A DNA stretch of 45,364 nt from JAWXBK01 sp040878185 (GTDB lineage: Bacteria > Pseudomonadota > Alphaproteobacteria > Dongiales > Dongiaceae). The translations under genes and the position numbers were made by a program. Every line of letters starts with the position of its first letter. Within the stretch, counting starts at the first letter, position 1. The DNA lies in NCBI GenBank assembly GCA_040878185.1, contig JBBDMS010000068.1, forward strand, positions 1 to 45,364, written 5' to 3'. The notes beneath the pieces are model-generated. The model did not search any database. It was given only the letters and a program-made list of their open reading frames with translations, and was not told the origin of the DNA. This document shows positions 1 through 8,721 of this stretch, piece after piece.

Positions 1-23
1 TATGTCGGGGCGGATAACAAAGA

Positions 24-755
24 ATGGAGCGATCGGATATCGTGGAACGCAACAGCCGGCAGTCGGCGAAGCATGTCAAACGCATCCTCGTGGTCGACGA
101 CGACGACGATCTGCGCCGCTCGCTGGTCGAGCAGCTCAGTCTCTATGACGAGTTCGAAGCCGATCAGGAATCGACCGGCACGACCGGGCTCGATCGCGCG
201 CGCATCGGCAATTACGATCTGATCCTGCTCGATGTCGGCCTGCCCGACATGGATGGGCGCGAGGTGTGTCGGCTGATGCGGCGCAACGGCGTCGGTGTGC
301 CGGTCATCATGCTGACCGCGGCCGCGTCGGATGCGGATGCAATTCTCGGTCTCGATTCCGGCGCCAACGATTACATCACCAAGCCGTTCCGCCTCGGCGT
401 GCTGCTCGCGCGCGTGCGGGCGCAGCTCCGTCAGCATGAACAGAGCGAGGACGCGACCTTCTCGATCGGGCCCTATAATTTCCGCCCGTCGGCGAAAATG
501 ATGGTCGAGCGCGAAGGCGGCCGCAAGATTCGGCTGACCGAAAAGGAAACCTCGATCCTGAAATATCTCTACCGTTCGGGCTCGCAGGCGATCAGCCGCG
601 ACACGCTGCTCGGCGAAGTCTGGGGTTATAATGCCGGCGTCACCACGCACACACTCGAAACGCATGTCTACCGGTTGCGCCAGAAGATCGAGCGCAATCC
701 CTCCGAAGCGGAAATCCTGATCACCGAAACAGGCGGCTACCGGCTGGTGCCCTGA
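24..755 (+). CDS. OmpR-family two-component response regulator
   Basis: A 243-residue cytoplasmic DNA-binding regulator. The receiver domain spans about residues 20-135: acidic pocket in VVDDDDDL (D25/D26), phospho-acceptor D70 in LILLDVGLPD, T98 and K120 (KPF). The C-terminal winged helix (about 145-243) shows the OmpR-type pattern: LTEKE, a recognition-helix region around THTLETHVYRLRQKIE, and the terminal GGYRL hairpin. Family knowledge: phosphorylation by a sensor kinase changes dimerisation and promoter binding. No kinase is present in the window, so it is an orphan here. The ATG at 24 is the only good start, about 20 residues ahead of the receiver core. Its 3' end overlaps the convergent MFS gene by 19 bp. 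Target genes cannot be read from the sequence. Confidence 0.93.
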   Translation: MERSDIVERNSRQSAKHVKRILVVDDDDDLRRSLVEQLSLYDEFEADQESTGTTGLDRARIGNYDLILLDVGLPDMDGREVCRLMRRNGVGVPVIMLTAAASDADAILGLDSGANDYITKPFRLGVLLARVRAQLRQHEQSEDATFSIGPYNFRPSAKMMVEREGGRKIRLTEKETSILKYLYRSGSQAISRDTLLGEVWGYNAGVTTHTLETHVYRLRQKIERNPSEAEILITETGGYRLVP

Positions 756-1990
756 GCGGATTTGTTCGCCGCACGGCCGAACCCGTCCGAGGCTGCGAAG
801 CGCCGCAGCCGGAGTGCGAGCAGGATCGCGATGGCGGCGGCGATCGCGGTCGATATCGCGATCATCCGGATCGCGCCGTCCCAGCCAAAAAGCGCATCGA
901 GCGCGTACGCGAAGGCGATCGGGCCCAGGAACACGCCGAGATTGCGCCCGGTCATGATGATGCCGAACGCACTGGCGACGCGATGCGATCCGACGATCGA
1001 TGTCGGCAACGCAAAGAGACAGGTCGGCGTGATGCCGGCGCCGATGCCGTAGAAGACCAGCATCGCGAATCCGTCCCAGCCGGTTCCGACGAAAGGCGCC
1101 ATCCACCAGAACACCGCCTGCGCGATGACCGCGCCCGAGACCAGCCACGGAAGCGGCGCGCCCCAGCGCAGGAACAGCCCGGTCAGCACATTGAAGGCGA
1201 GCAGCACCGCGACCGGCAGCGAATAGCCGAGCACCGCGCCGATCTCGGCGAAGCCATGCACCTCGACCAGGAAGGGCGGCAGCCAGGTCATGAAGGCGGC
1301 ATATTGTCCGCTCCATAACATGAAGAGGCTGCCGCCGAGCCAGAGCGCGATCAGCTCGGCGCGCGTGAACCGTCCGCGGCGTGCGGCGGCGCTCGTCTCG
1401 GCCGGCAGATAGGCATCGCGATCGGCGAGCCGGCCCCACAGCATGAAACCGAGTGCCACCAGCAGCGACAGGATCCAGATCGGCTGCCAGCCGCCGAGCG
1501 CGAGCGCGAAGGGCGTGAGCGCGCTGGCGACGAGCTGGCCCGCCGGAATCCAGCCGGCCATCATGCCGATCACCAGGGCCCGGTGGCGCTGGCTGGCATG
1601 CGCCATCGCGATCGCGGGGCCGGTGACCGCGCCGATCGCGTAACCGATCCCTTCGAGACCGCGCGAAACAAGCATGACGCCGCCCTGTTCGGGCGCTGCG
1701 AGTCCGAGAAGATTGCCGGCGAGGAAGAGGAAGCCGAGTGCAACGATCACGCTGCGTGCGCCGTGGCGCTGCAGCCAGCGCCCCGCCGGCATCGATAGCA
1801 GCAACCCGGCCAGCGCGTAGATCGACATCAGCCCGCCGGCGAGTACGCGGTCATAGCCATATTGTTCGAGCATCACCGGCAGGACCGGCGGCAGTTTGTA
1901 ATGCTGGAACGCGACGAACGCCGACAGCGAGAGCCCGAACGCGACGCCCGGCCAGTTGGTGCGCTCGTGAATACGATCGGGGCTGGACAT
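737..1990 (-). CDS. MFS transporter
   Basis: A 417-residue polytopic inner-membrane protein with about twelve hydrophobic segments in two halves, as expected for the major facilitator superfamily. A motif-A-like loop (GRWLQRHGARS) follows the second segment, and a charged loop near residues 190-210 separates the halves. Length is typical of the family (about 400). The profile looks like a proton-coupled importer or exporter of a small organic molecule, related to the CynX/NimT-type group, but the substrate cannot be read. Start ATG at 1990. A 15-bp tandem duplication lies immediately upstream (1993-2021). It converges on the response regulator and overlaps its stop. Confidence 0.88.
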   Translation of the reverse strand: MSSPDRIHERTNWPGVAFGLSLSAFVAFQHYKLPPVLPVMLEQYGYDRVLAGGLMSIYALAGLLLSMPAGRWLQRHGARSVIVALGFLFLAGNLLGLAAPEQGGVMLVSRGLEGIGYAIGAVTGPAIAMAHASQRHRALVIGMMAGWIPAGQLVASALTPFALALGGWQPIWILSLLVALGFMLWGRLADRDAYLPAETSAAARRGRFTRAELIALWLGGSLFMLWSGQYAAFMTWLPPFLVEVHGFAEIGAVLGYSLPVAVLLAFNVLTGLFLRWGAPLPWLVSGAVIAQAVFWWMAPFVGTGWDGFAMLVFYGIGAGITPTCLFALPTSIVGSHRVASAFGIIMTGRNLGVFLGPIAFAYALDALFGWDGAIRMIAISTAIAAAIAILLALRLRRFAASDGFGRAANKSAQGTSR

Positions 1991-1992
1991 GA

Positions 1993-2021
1993 ATCTCGTT
2001 ACCGGGGATCTCGTTACCGGG
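1993..2021. repeat. 15-bp tandem duplication upstream of the MFS gene
   Basis: The unit ATCTCGTTACCGGGG at 1993-2007 is repeated for 14 identical bases at 2008-2021, with a further partial echo (GCGGTTACCG) just after. It sits in the 5' leader of the minus-strand MFS gene. The rest of the 1991-2276 gap shows no convincing gene. Confidence 0.85.
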
Positions 2022-2276
2022 TGCGGTTACCGCTGCGTGACCGAAGATTTGCGGCGTGCGGCGCTGGAGCCGGTTTACGCGGCCAGGCGGGCGCGCGGCA
2101 ATGGGGGTCGGACATCGACCGGCCGCGCGTGAAAAAGGGCGTTCGTCCCGGCCCATGGCGGGTGCGCCCCCCGTGCCGCGCGATCCTGTATGGTGGCAGC
2201 CTCGGAAGGCCGGGCCGCCGATCGGCGGCCGGCGACCGGGTTCGGGGCCCGGTCATCGCGGAGGTTCGGGGAAGGT

Positions 2277-3107
2277 ATGGCGCAGCAGGATTTCTCGGTC
2301 CGGTTCTGGGGCGTGCGCGGCTCGATCGCCTGCCCGGGCCCGTCTTTCGCGCGCTATGGCGGCAACACGTCCTGCCTCGAGATGCGCTGCGGATCGAACC
2401 GGCTGATCTTCGACGGCGGCACGGGCCTGCGCGCGCTCGGCGACCATCTCAAGCCGGAAGAGCCGCTCGACGCCGATCTCTTTTTGTCGCACAGCCATCT
2501 CGATCACATCATCGGCATTCCGTTTTTCCGCTCGCTGTTCGCGCCGGGGAACAGCTTCCGGCTCTGGGCCGGCCATCTCGCACCCGAGCGAACTTTGCGC
2601 GACGTCCTGAACGGCATGATGGCCGAGCCGCTGTTCCCGGTGCCGATCGAAATCTTCAAGGCCGAGACCAGCTTTCACGATTTCCGCGCCGGCGAAACGC
2701 TCGAACCGAAACCGGGCCTCGTGCTGCGCACGGCGCCGCTCAATCATCCCAATGGCGCGACCGGCTATCGGGTCGAGTTCGACGGACGCGCGATCTGCTA
2801 CGTGACCGATACCGAACATCGCGGCGACGGGCCCGATCCGGTCATCGTCGATCTGGTGCGCAACGCCGATCTCTTCATCTATGACAGCTCCTATACCGAC
2901 GACGAATACCCGCGCTTTCGCGGCTGGGGGCATTCGACCTGGCAGGAAGGCGTGCGCATCGCCGACGCGGCGTCGGTCGGGCGGCTGGTGCTCTTCCATC
3001 ACGATCCCTCGCACGATGACCGCTTCATGGATCATGTCGCGGCGTCGGCCGCGGCGAAGCGTCCGGGCAGCCTCGTCGCGCGCGAAGGCATGGTGCTGCA
3101 TGCGTGA
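2277..3107 (+). CDS. MBL-fold metallo-hydrolase
   Basis: A 276-residue metallo-beta-lactamase-fold hydrolase, probably binding two metal ions in the cytoplasm. Metal ligands are visible: SHSHLDH (H72, H74, D76, H77), a histidine in PLNHPNG, the aspartate in YVTDTEH and a late histidine in LFHHDP. The N-terminal FWGVRGSIACPGP and YGGNTSC are typical of the subfamily that includes cAMP/cGMP phosphodiesterase-like and PhnP-like enzymes. I chose ATG 2277 because AGGTTCGGGGAAGG lies just upstream and homology begins at once; the frame is open 29 codons further up. Its stop overlaps the next gene's GTG start (GTGA), implying translational coupling. Substrate unknown; nucleotide phosphodiester hydrolysis is a family-based guess. 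Confidence 0.88.
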   Translation: MAQQDFSVRFWGVRGSIACPGPSFARYGGNTSCLEMRCGSNRLIFDGGTGLRALGDHLKPEEPLDADLFLSHSHLDHIIGIPFFRSLFAPGNSFRLWAGHLAPERTLRDVLNGMMAEPLFPVPIEIFKAETSFHDFRAGETLEPKPGLVLRTAPLNHPNGATGYRVEFDGRAICYVTDTEHRGDGPDPVIVDLVRNADLFIYDSSYTDDEYPRFRGWGHSTWQEGVRIADAASVGRLVLFHHDPSHDDRFMDHVAASAAAKRPGSLVAREGMVLHA

Positions 3108-4123
3108 TCGCGGCTTCATCGTCGCCGCTCAGCCTCGCGCATCCCGATTTCCGCGATGAGCGGTTTGCGCCGATGAGCGATACATGGCGGGCACGCCGGC
3201 GACGATTTGCGCTCGGCCTGCCGACCGTTCTCGGCGCCGAGCCGCGCGGGTTCTTCATTCCCTATCGCTATGCCGCGACCCTGCCGGACGCCGCATCGCT
3301 ACCGGTCTATGACGCGATCGAATCGCTGTTCCAGTCGCAACGCGATGCGTTCGCCAGGGTGCTCGACGATCTCGGGATCTACAACGCGGCGTTCGCGGCG
3401 ATCGTCGCCGAAAGCCATGCGAACCAGGCGCCCGGAAGCCAGGTGATCGGCGCGGCGCGTTTCGACCAGGACTGGTTTCCGACCCTCGATGCCGCGATCG
3501 CCTATCGGATGGTGCGGGCGCTGCGGCCGCAGCGCATTGTCGAAATCGGCTCCGGCCATTCCACCCGCTTCATGGCGCGCGCGATCGCCGATGGCGGACT
3601 TTCGACCATTCTGACCGCGATCGATCCGGCACCGCGCGCGGCGATCGCCTCGCTCGCGATCGAACATGTCGCCGACACGGTGCCGCCGCAGCGCGACGGC
3701 GGCGATGCCGTCGCTCGGTTCGGCGTCGCGCGCGCAATCGAGCGTCTCGGTGCCGGCGATTTCCTGTTCATCGATTCGAGCCATATCCTGATGCCGGGCA
3801 GCGACGTCGATTATCTGTTCAACCGGGTGCTGCCGATGCTGCCGGCGGGCGCGATCGTGCATGTGCACGACATCCTGCTGCCCGATCCCTATCCGGATGC
3901 CTGGACCTGGCGCGGCTACAATGAACAGAACGCGCTCGTGCCCTGGCTTGCCGGCGGTGCGTTCCGGCCGCTCTTCGCCTCGCATTTCGCGGCAACCCGC
4001 ATGACGGGCGAACTCGCCCGGTCGGCCGTGGCCGGGCTACCCACGGCGCTGGGCGCGATCCCGGCCAGCCTCTGGCTGATGCGCAACGGCGCCCGAGCCG
4101 ACTTGTCCGCTGCGGTCGATTGA
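3104..4123 (+). CDS. Class I SAM-dependent methyltransferase
   Basis: A 339-residue protein with a Rossmann methyltransferase core at about residues 120-280. Motif I is VEIGSGHSTRF, an acidic strand follows in LFIDSSHIL, and PAGAIVHVHDILLPDPYP forms the later strand. This layout resembles the Methyltransf_24 and cephalosporin-hydroxylase-like groups. The GTG start at 3104 overlaps the preceding MBL gene by 4 bp; an ATG at 3173 (MSDTWRARRR) is an equally plausible start and would remove 23 residues. Acceptor substrate unknown. Coupling to an MBL hydrolase suggests they act together, but nothing further can be said. Confidence 0.82.
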   Translation: MIAASSSPLSLAHPDFRDERFAPMSDTWRARRRRFALGLPTVLGAEPRGFFIPYRYAATLPDAASLPVYDAIESLFQSQRDAFARVLDDLGIYNAAFAAIVAESHANQAPGSQVIGAARFDQDWFPTLDAAIAYRMVRALRPQRIVEIGSGHSTRFMARAIADGGLSTILTAIDPAPRAAIASLAIEHVADTVPPQRDGGDAVARFGVARAIERLGAGDFLFIDSSHILMPGSDVDYLFNRVLPMLPAGAIVHVHDILLPDPYPDAWTWRGYNEQNALVPWLAGGAFRPLFASHFAATRMTGELARSAVAGLPTALGAIPASLWLMRNGARADLSAAVD

Positions 4124-4222
4124 CCCGCGCTGCGGCGCGGGCGGAGAATTATCCCAACGCCGCCGCGATCGCCGAGCGGCAGTACGCGGGCGGGCAGCGC
4201 CGCGAGCGAGGAGGAATTCACG

Positions 4223-5002
4223 ATGAACTTCGCCAACAAGACCGTCCTCGTCACCGGTTCGACCACCGGCATCGGCGAGGCCTGCGCGCGGGCGTTCGCG
4301 GAAGCGGGCGCCGCAATCATGCTGTCGGGCCGCAATGTCGAGCGCGGCCGCGCGGTGCTCGACGATCTGAAGAAAGCCGGCGTGCGCGCCGAGTTCCATC
4401 GCACCGATCTGCGCGAGGCCGGCGCCTGCGACGAGCTGATCGCAACCACCGTGCAGACGCTCGGCGGGCTCGATGTGCTGGTCAACAATGCCGGCATTCT
4501 CTATACGGCAAACGCACTCGAAACGACCGACGCGCAATGGCTCGATACCTTCGCGGTCAATGTGAACGCGCTCTTTTTCATGAGCCGCGCCGCGGTGCGT
4601 CACATGAAATCGGCCGGCGGCGGCGCGATCGTGAACATCTCCTCGGAATGGGGTCTGAACGGCGAGCCGAACCATGTCGCCTATTGCGCGTCCAAGGGGA
4701 CAGTTTTGCAGATCACGCGCTGCATGGCGCTCGACCACGCGCAGGACAAGATCCGCATCAACGCGGTCTGTCCCGGCGAAATCCACACGCAGATGGTCGA
4801 CGATATCCTGCGGACCAAGGACGGCGATTTGAAGGAGCATCTCCGGGCGCTGGCGGCCGGCATCCCGATGCGCCGGCTCGCAGCGCCGGCCGAGGTCGCG
4901 CGCTGCGTGCGCTTCCTCGCGTCGGACGAGGCGAGCTATGTCACCGGCACCGCGCTCTCGGTCGACGGCGGCAACGACGCGACCGCGGGGGCTTACCCGT
5001 AA
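4223..5002 (+). CDS. SDR family NAD(P)-dependent oxidoreductase
   Basis: A 259-residue classical short-chain dehydrogenase/reductase, soluble and cytoplasmic. The cofactor motif TGSTTGIG lies near residue 12, NNAG near residue 88, the catalytic serine in VNISSEWG and the YxxxK pair in YCASK. Length matches the 250-residue classical family. A strong ribosome site (GAGGAGGAATTC) precedes ATG 4223. The C-terminal SVDGGND is the usual SDR ending. It lies 99 bp downstream of the methyltransferase and may share its transcript. The substrate alcohol or ketone cannot be identified. It converges on the RTX gene with only 12 bp between stops. Confidence 0.92.
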   Translation: MNFANKTVLVTGSTTGIGEACARAFAEAGAAIMLSGRNVERGRAVLDDLKKAGVRAEFHRTDLREAGACDELIATTVQTLGGLDVLVNNAGILYTANALETTDAQWLDTFAVNVNALFFMSRAAVRHMKSAGGGAIVNISSEWGLNGEPNHVAYCASKGTVLQITRCMALDHAQDKIRINAVCPGEIHTQMVDDILRTKDGDLKEHLRALAAGIPMRRLAAPAEVARCVRFLASDEASYVTGTALSVDGGNDATAGAYP

Positions 5003-5014
5003 GGCAGCGGCGCC

Positions 5015-6865
5015 TCAGCCGGTGACGACGATTCCCTGCTCGACGGCAACCCATTCACTGCCGTTCGAATAGACATCATAGGTCGCGCCGCCAAACGCCC
5101 CGCCATAGGCCTGCGACCCCTCCAGCGTCCAGGCCGGGCCGAGATCGGCGTCGAGCGAGACCGTGTCCGCTGCATCGCCGCGCACGAAAAGTCCGATCCC
5201 GTTGCCAGCGAAAGTCTCGCCGGTCGTCGCCTCGAAATCGGCCACGTCCTGGGCATCGAGCTTGATCGACCGGCCGGTGCCCGCCGCGTCGAGGTCGACG
5301 ATCTCGATCGCAGCGATCTGATCGTCGGCGACGACGTCGAAATTCAGGATCGCATCGTCAAGCAGCAGGCGGTCGATTCCGCTGCCGCCGTCGACCGTAT
5401 CGTCGTCGGTGAAGGAGAAGGTGATCCAGTCGTCGCCGCCGGCGCCGGCCATCCGGTCGGCATCGGCGCCGCCGTCGATCGTGTCGTTTCCACCGCCGCC
5501 GTGGATCGTATCGGTGCCGGTCCCGCCGAGCAGCGAATCGTCGCCGGGCACGCCGTCCGGTCCGGCAAACGAGGCCCCGTCGCCGATGAAGCTGTCGTTG
5601 CCGGTGCTGCCGCTCAGCGTGTCATTGCCGCCGCCGCCCAGAAGCACGTCGCTGCCGAGTTCGCCGTTGATATTGTCGTCGCCGGCATCGCCTGTGAGCA
5701 GATCGTTGCCCGGGTCGCCGAGAATGCCGTCATCGCCGGCGCCGCCATGAATCGTATCGGCGCCGCCATCCCCGTCGGCCAGATCGTCGCCGTTGCCGCC
5801 AAGAATTGAATCGTTGCCGTTGCGGCCGAGTATGACGTCGTCGCCATCGCCGCCATCGATCGTGTCGTTGCCGTTGCCGCCCTCGATCATGTCGGGGCCG
5901 GGCCCGCCGCCGTCGTTGATCCGGTCGTCGCCGTCGCCGCCGAAAATCGAATCGGCGCCTTCATTGCCGCCGAGCGTATCGTCGCCCGCGCCGCCGCGAA
6001 TCGTGTCGTTGCCGGAGCCGCCGACCAGAAAATCGTCGCCGTTCCCACCGACGATCGAATCGTCGCCGCTACCGCCATCGAGTGTGTCCGGACCAGTCGT
6101 GCCGATCAGCGTCTCGTCCGGATCCTCGATGACGATGTCGAGGCCGGGATCGAGGATCAGAAGATCGTTGCCGCGGCCACCGATGATGGTGTCGGGCTCG
6201 CCGTCGAGTGCGTAGATCGTGTCGTCGCCATTGCCGCCGACGAGCAAATCGCGCCCGGCACCGCCCACGATCAGATCGTTGCCGTCGCCGGCGACCAGCG
6301 AATCGTCGCCATCGCCGCCGAGGATCGTATCGTTGCCCGGGCCGCCGACGACCGTGTCGTCATCATCGCCGCCGAAGACCTTGTCGTCGCCCGTCCCGGC
6401 GTCGATGGCGTCGTTGCCGTCGTCTCCGACCAGTTTGTCGTCACCCGAGCCGCCATCGATCGCATCGTCGCCATTGCCGCCAAACATCTTGTCATCGCCG
6501 CTTCCGCCGTCGGCGGCATCGTCGCCGTCACCGGCCCGGATCTTGTCGTCGCCCGCCGCGCCGATGAGCGCATCGTCGCCGTCGCGGCCGTCGATCACGT
6601 CGTCGCCGCTGCCGCCATCGATCGTGTCGTTGCCGGCGCCGCCGTCGAGCCGATCGTCGCCACCGGCCCCGGCAATCGAATCATCGCCGCCGCGGCCGTC
6701 GACGGTGTCGTTGCCGTCGGTCGCGAGGATCGTGTCGTCGTTATGAGTGCCGCGAAAGCGCTGGCCGGACGTGCGATGGCCCGGCATGACGAGAAGGTCG
6801 TGCCGCTGGCGCGCCGTGTCGCCGTCGCTGTGCAGGCTCTGCGATGAAGCCGAATAACCGGACAT
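5015..6865 (-). CDS. RTX (hemolysin-type) calcium-binding repeat protein
   Basis: A 616-residue acidic protein dominated by nonapeptide repeats GGxGxDxxx. Block A covers about residues 38-216 and block B about 257-480, separated by a non-repeat linker (217-256). The last 135 residues are non-repetitive beta-rich sequence ending VEQGIVVTG and probably contain the type I secretion signal. Family knowledge: such proteins fold as calcium-bound parallel beta-rolls after export through an ABC exporter, membrane-fusion protein and TolC. There is no N-terminal signal peptide and no enzymatic domain. No type I exporter is present in the window. An AGGAGA ribosome site precedes ATG 6865. The role (adhesin, surface layer or matrix protein) is an inference. 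Confidence 0.92.
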   Translation of the reverse strand: MSGYSASSQSLHSDGDTARQRHDLLVMPGHRTSGQRFRGTHNDDTILATDGNDTVDGRGGDDSIAGAGGDDRLDGGAGNDTIDGGSGDDVIDGRDGDDALIGAAGDDKIRAGDGDDAADGGSGDDKMFGGNGDDAIDGGSGDDKLVGDDGNDAIDAGTGDDKVFGGDDDDTVVGGPGNDTILGGDGDDSLVAGDGNDLIVGGAGRDLLVGGNGDDTIYALDGEPDTIIGGRGNDLLILDPGLDIVIEDPDETLIGTTGPDTLDGGSGDDSIVGGNGDDFLVGGSGNDTIRGGAGDDTLGGNEGADSIFGGDGDDRINDGGGPGPDMIEGGNGNDTIDGGDGDDVILGRNGNDSILGGNGDDLADGDGGADTIHGGAGDDGILGDPGNDLLTGDAGDDNINGELGSDVLLGGGGNDTLSGSTGNDSFIGDGASFAGPDGVPGDDSLLGGTGTDTIHGGGGNDTIDGGADADRMAGAGGDDWITFSFTDDDTVDGGSGIDRLLLDDAILNFDVVADDQIAAIEIVDLDAAGTGRSIKLDAQDVADFEATTGETFAGNGIGLFVRGDAADTVSLDADLGPAWTLEGSQAYGGAFGGATYDVYSNGSEWVAVEQGIVVTG

Positions 6866-7196
6866 GGCTCATTCTCCTGGCTGATGCCCTGGAGAACTCG
6901 ATCTGCCCATACGCTGGTTCGCTCCAGGAACGGGCACGTTCGGTACCCCGGACCGTCCACGGATGGCGATACTCTGGACCCGATCGGCACCGGCTGACAA
7001 TCGGCGGCCCAAGGCCCGCCGCGGCGGCCGGGTTTGCCGATACTGTCGGGGCGAGCGGGGGGAACCATCGACGGATGGGCGAAATCCACCTGCCGCGGCC
7101 GGCCGCGGCAGAGGGCGCTCGTCAGCCCGTTGTCGTTACGAAGGGTTTGCGGTGGGAGCCGATCTCGTAAACGCTGTCCCCCCGTCCGCGCGTCGT
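6866..7196. other. Gene-free stretch with a 20-bp palindrome
   Basis: The 331-bp gap between two minus-strand genes holds the leader of the RTX gene and a perfect 20-bp GC palindrome at 7091-7110 (TGCCGCGGCCGGCCGCGGCA). No T-run follows the palindrome on either strand, so it is not a standard intrinsic terminator. Short open frames here lack ribosome sites and I do not call them. Confidence 0.6.
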
Positions 7197-7409
7197 CTAT
7201 TTCCGGCTCTTGCCGAACAAGAACAGCAGCACGCCGCCGACCGCGGCCGCGATACCGCCGATCAGATACTGCATGGTCCGGTCGGTGTAGCTGCCGGTGA
7301 CGGCTTCGACGACCTGCTCGGCCGGCGCATCCGAGGCGCGCAGCGCGAAGATCAGCAGCACCACGCCGACGACGAACAGCACGGCGCCAAGAATTTGCAG
7401 CGGTTTCAT
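7197..7409 (-). CDS. DUF3185-type small membrane protein
   Basis: A 70-residue protein with two membrane segments (about 3-20 and 42-62), a short loop containing EQVVEAVTGSYTDRT, and a basic tail (FGKSRK). This matches the layout of DUF3185 inner-membrane proteins, whose function is unknown. ATG 7409 is preferred over an upstream in-frame start because AAGGGGGCTCAC lies directly before it and homology begins at MKPLQI. It is a single gene just downstream of the importer operon on the same strand, 103 bp past its last stop. Confidence 0.75.
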   Translation of the reverse strand: MKPLQILGAVLFVVGVVLLIFALRASDAPAEQVVEAVTGSYTDRTMQYLIGGIAAAVGGVLLFLFGKSRK

Positions 7410-7512
7410 GTGAGCCCCCTTCAGGCCGGATTCGATGCCCAATTCGATTCGGTCGTCATGCTAACACGGAATGGCGTCCGGCGTTCCGGTGCGCGGGCCG
7501 TCTCGCCCGCCG

Positions 7513-8721
7513 CTATTTGTACGGATCGGCCGCGTCGCGCAGCCCGTCGCCGAGGAAATTGAACGCGAGCACCACGAGGATGACCGGCACCACCGGCATC
7601 ATCAGCCAGGGATAGAGTGCCACCACGTTGATGTTCTGCGCCTCGTTCAGCAGCACGCCCCAACTCGTGATCGGCGGGCGCAGGCCGAGGCCGAGGAACG
7701 AGAGCGCGGTCTCGCCGAGAATCATCGAGGGGACCGAGAGCGTCACCGAGGCGATCAGGTGGCTCGAAAAGCTCGGCAGCAGATGGCGGAAAATGATGCG
7801 CCGCGGCGAGGCGCCCATGAGCTGGGCCGCGACGCAGAAATCCTCCTCGCGCAGCGACAATAGTTTCGAGCGCACCGCGCGCGCGAGCCCGGTCCAGTCG
7901 AGCAATCCCAGGATGATGGTGATGCCGAAGAAAATCAGGATCGGCGACCAGTTGACCGGAAGGATGGCCGACAGCGCCAGCCACAACGGCACATGCGGCA
8001 GCGAGCGCATGATTTCGATCAGCCGCTGGCTCAGATTGTCGACGATCCCGCCGTAATAGCCGGCGACGCCGCCGATGATGACACCGAGAACAAAACTCAC
8101 CGCGACGCCGAACAGCCCGATGGTGAGCGATATGCGCGCGCCGTAGATGATGCGCGAGAACATGTCGCGGCCCAGCCGGTCGGTGCCGAACAGGAAGAAC
8201 GATCCACCCTCGGCCGGGCAGACCAAATGGAAATCCGCCTCGATCAGACCCCAGAACGCGTAATCGTCGCCCGAGCAGAAGAAGCGCAGCCGCTCGATCC
8301 GCTCCGGATCGGGCGCATATTCGCGCTTCAGATTCTCCATGTTGAGCGTGAACGTATAGCCGTACACGAACGGCCCGATGAACTCGCCCTCGTGGAACAG
8401 ATGCACGCTCTGCGGCGGCGCGTAGATGAACTGGGTGTTCTTGGTCTCGAGCCCGTAGGGCGCCAGAATCTCCGAAATGAATATGCTGAGATAGGCGATC
8501 AGCAACAGCACGCCCGATGCGACCGCCAGCCGGTGCTTGCGGAAGCGCCACCACATCATCATCCACTGGGACGCCTGGTAATAGCGTTCCTGGGCGGCGG
8601 TCATCTGTTCGACCGTGCCCGGATCGAACGGCGCGGTCGAAACCTGGTGTTCGATCGGCTGGAACAGGTCGCGCCGGTCGCCGGGATTCTTGGCCGGTTC
8701 GTCGATCGGACGGTCGGTCAT
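7513..8721 (-). CDS. Opp/Dpp-type ABC importer permease, OppC-like
   Basis: A 402-residue inner-membrane permease of the OppC/DppC family. A cytoplasmic N-terminus of about 60 residues precedes the first membrane helix. A long periplasmic loop (about 85-160, including FCSGDDYAFWGL) then leads to the family motif GTDRLGRDMFSRIIYGARISL and five more helices. The EAA-type ATPase-coupling loop is around AAQLMGASPRRIIFRHLLPS. Length is greater than the usual 300 residues because of the N-terminal and loop extensions. ATG 8721 overlaps the OppB-like stop (ATGA), with GGCGGGGTG upstream. It is the last gene of the long minus-strand operon. Confidence 0.93.
   Translation of the reverse strand: MTDRPIDEPAKNPGDRRDLFQPIEHQVSTAPFDPGTVEQMTAAQERYYQASQWMMMWWRFRKHRLAVASGVLLLIAYLSIFISEILAPYGLETKNTQFIYAPPQSVHLFHEGEFIGPFVYGYTFTLNMENLKREYAPDPERIERLRFFCSGDDYAFWGLIEADFHLVCPAEGGSFFLFGTDRLGRDMFSRIIYGARISLTIGLFGVAVSFVLGVIIGGVAGYYGGIVDNLSQRLIEIMRSLPHVPLWLALSAILPVNWSPILIFFGITIILGLLDWTGLARAVRSKLLSLREEDFCVAAQLMGASPRRIIFRHLLPSFSSHLIASVTLSVPSMILGETALSFLGLGLRPPITSWGVLLNEAQNINVVALYPWLMMPVVPVILVVLAFNFLGDGLRDAADPYK

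Noticed and set aside
5409..6746. Long plus-strand frames rich in Ser/Pro opposite the RTX gene, and CRISPR-like periodicity
   Set aside because: The regularity comes from the 27-bp coding period of the GGxGxDxxx repeats. Units diverge, there are no unique spacers, and the minus frame is a textbook RTX protein.
1..7409. A single functional operon or island covering the first 7 kb
   Set aside because: Genes alternate strand and belong to unrelated families; only the MBL-methyltransferase pair shows coupling.
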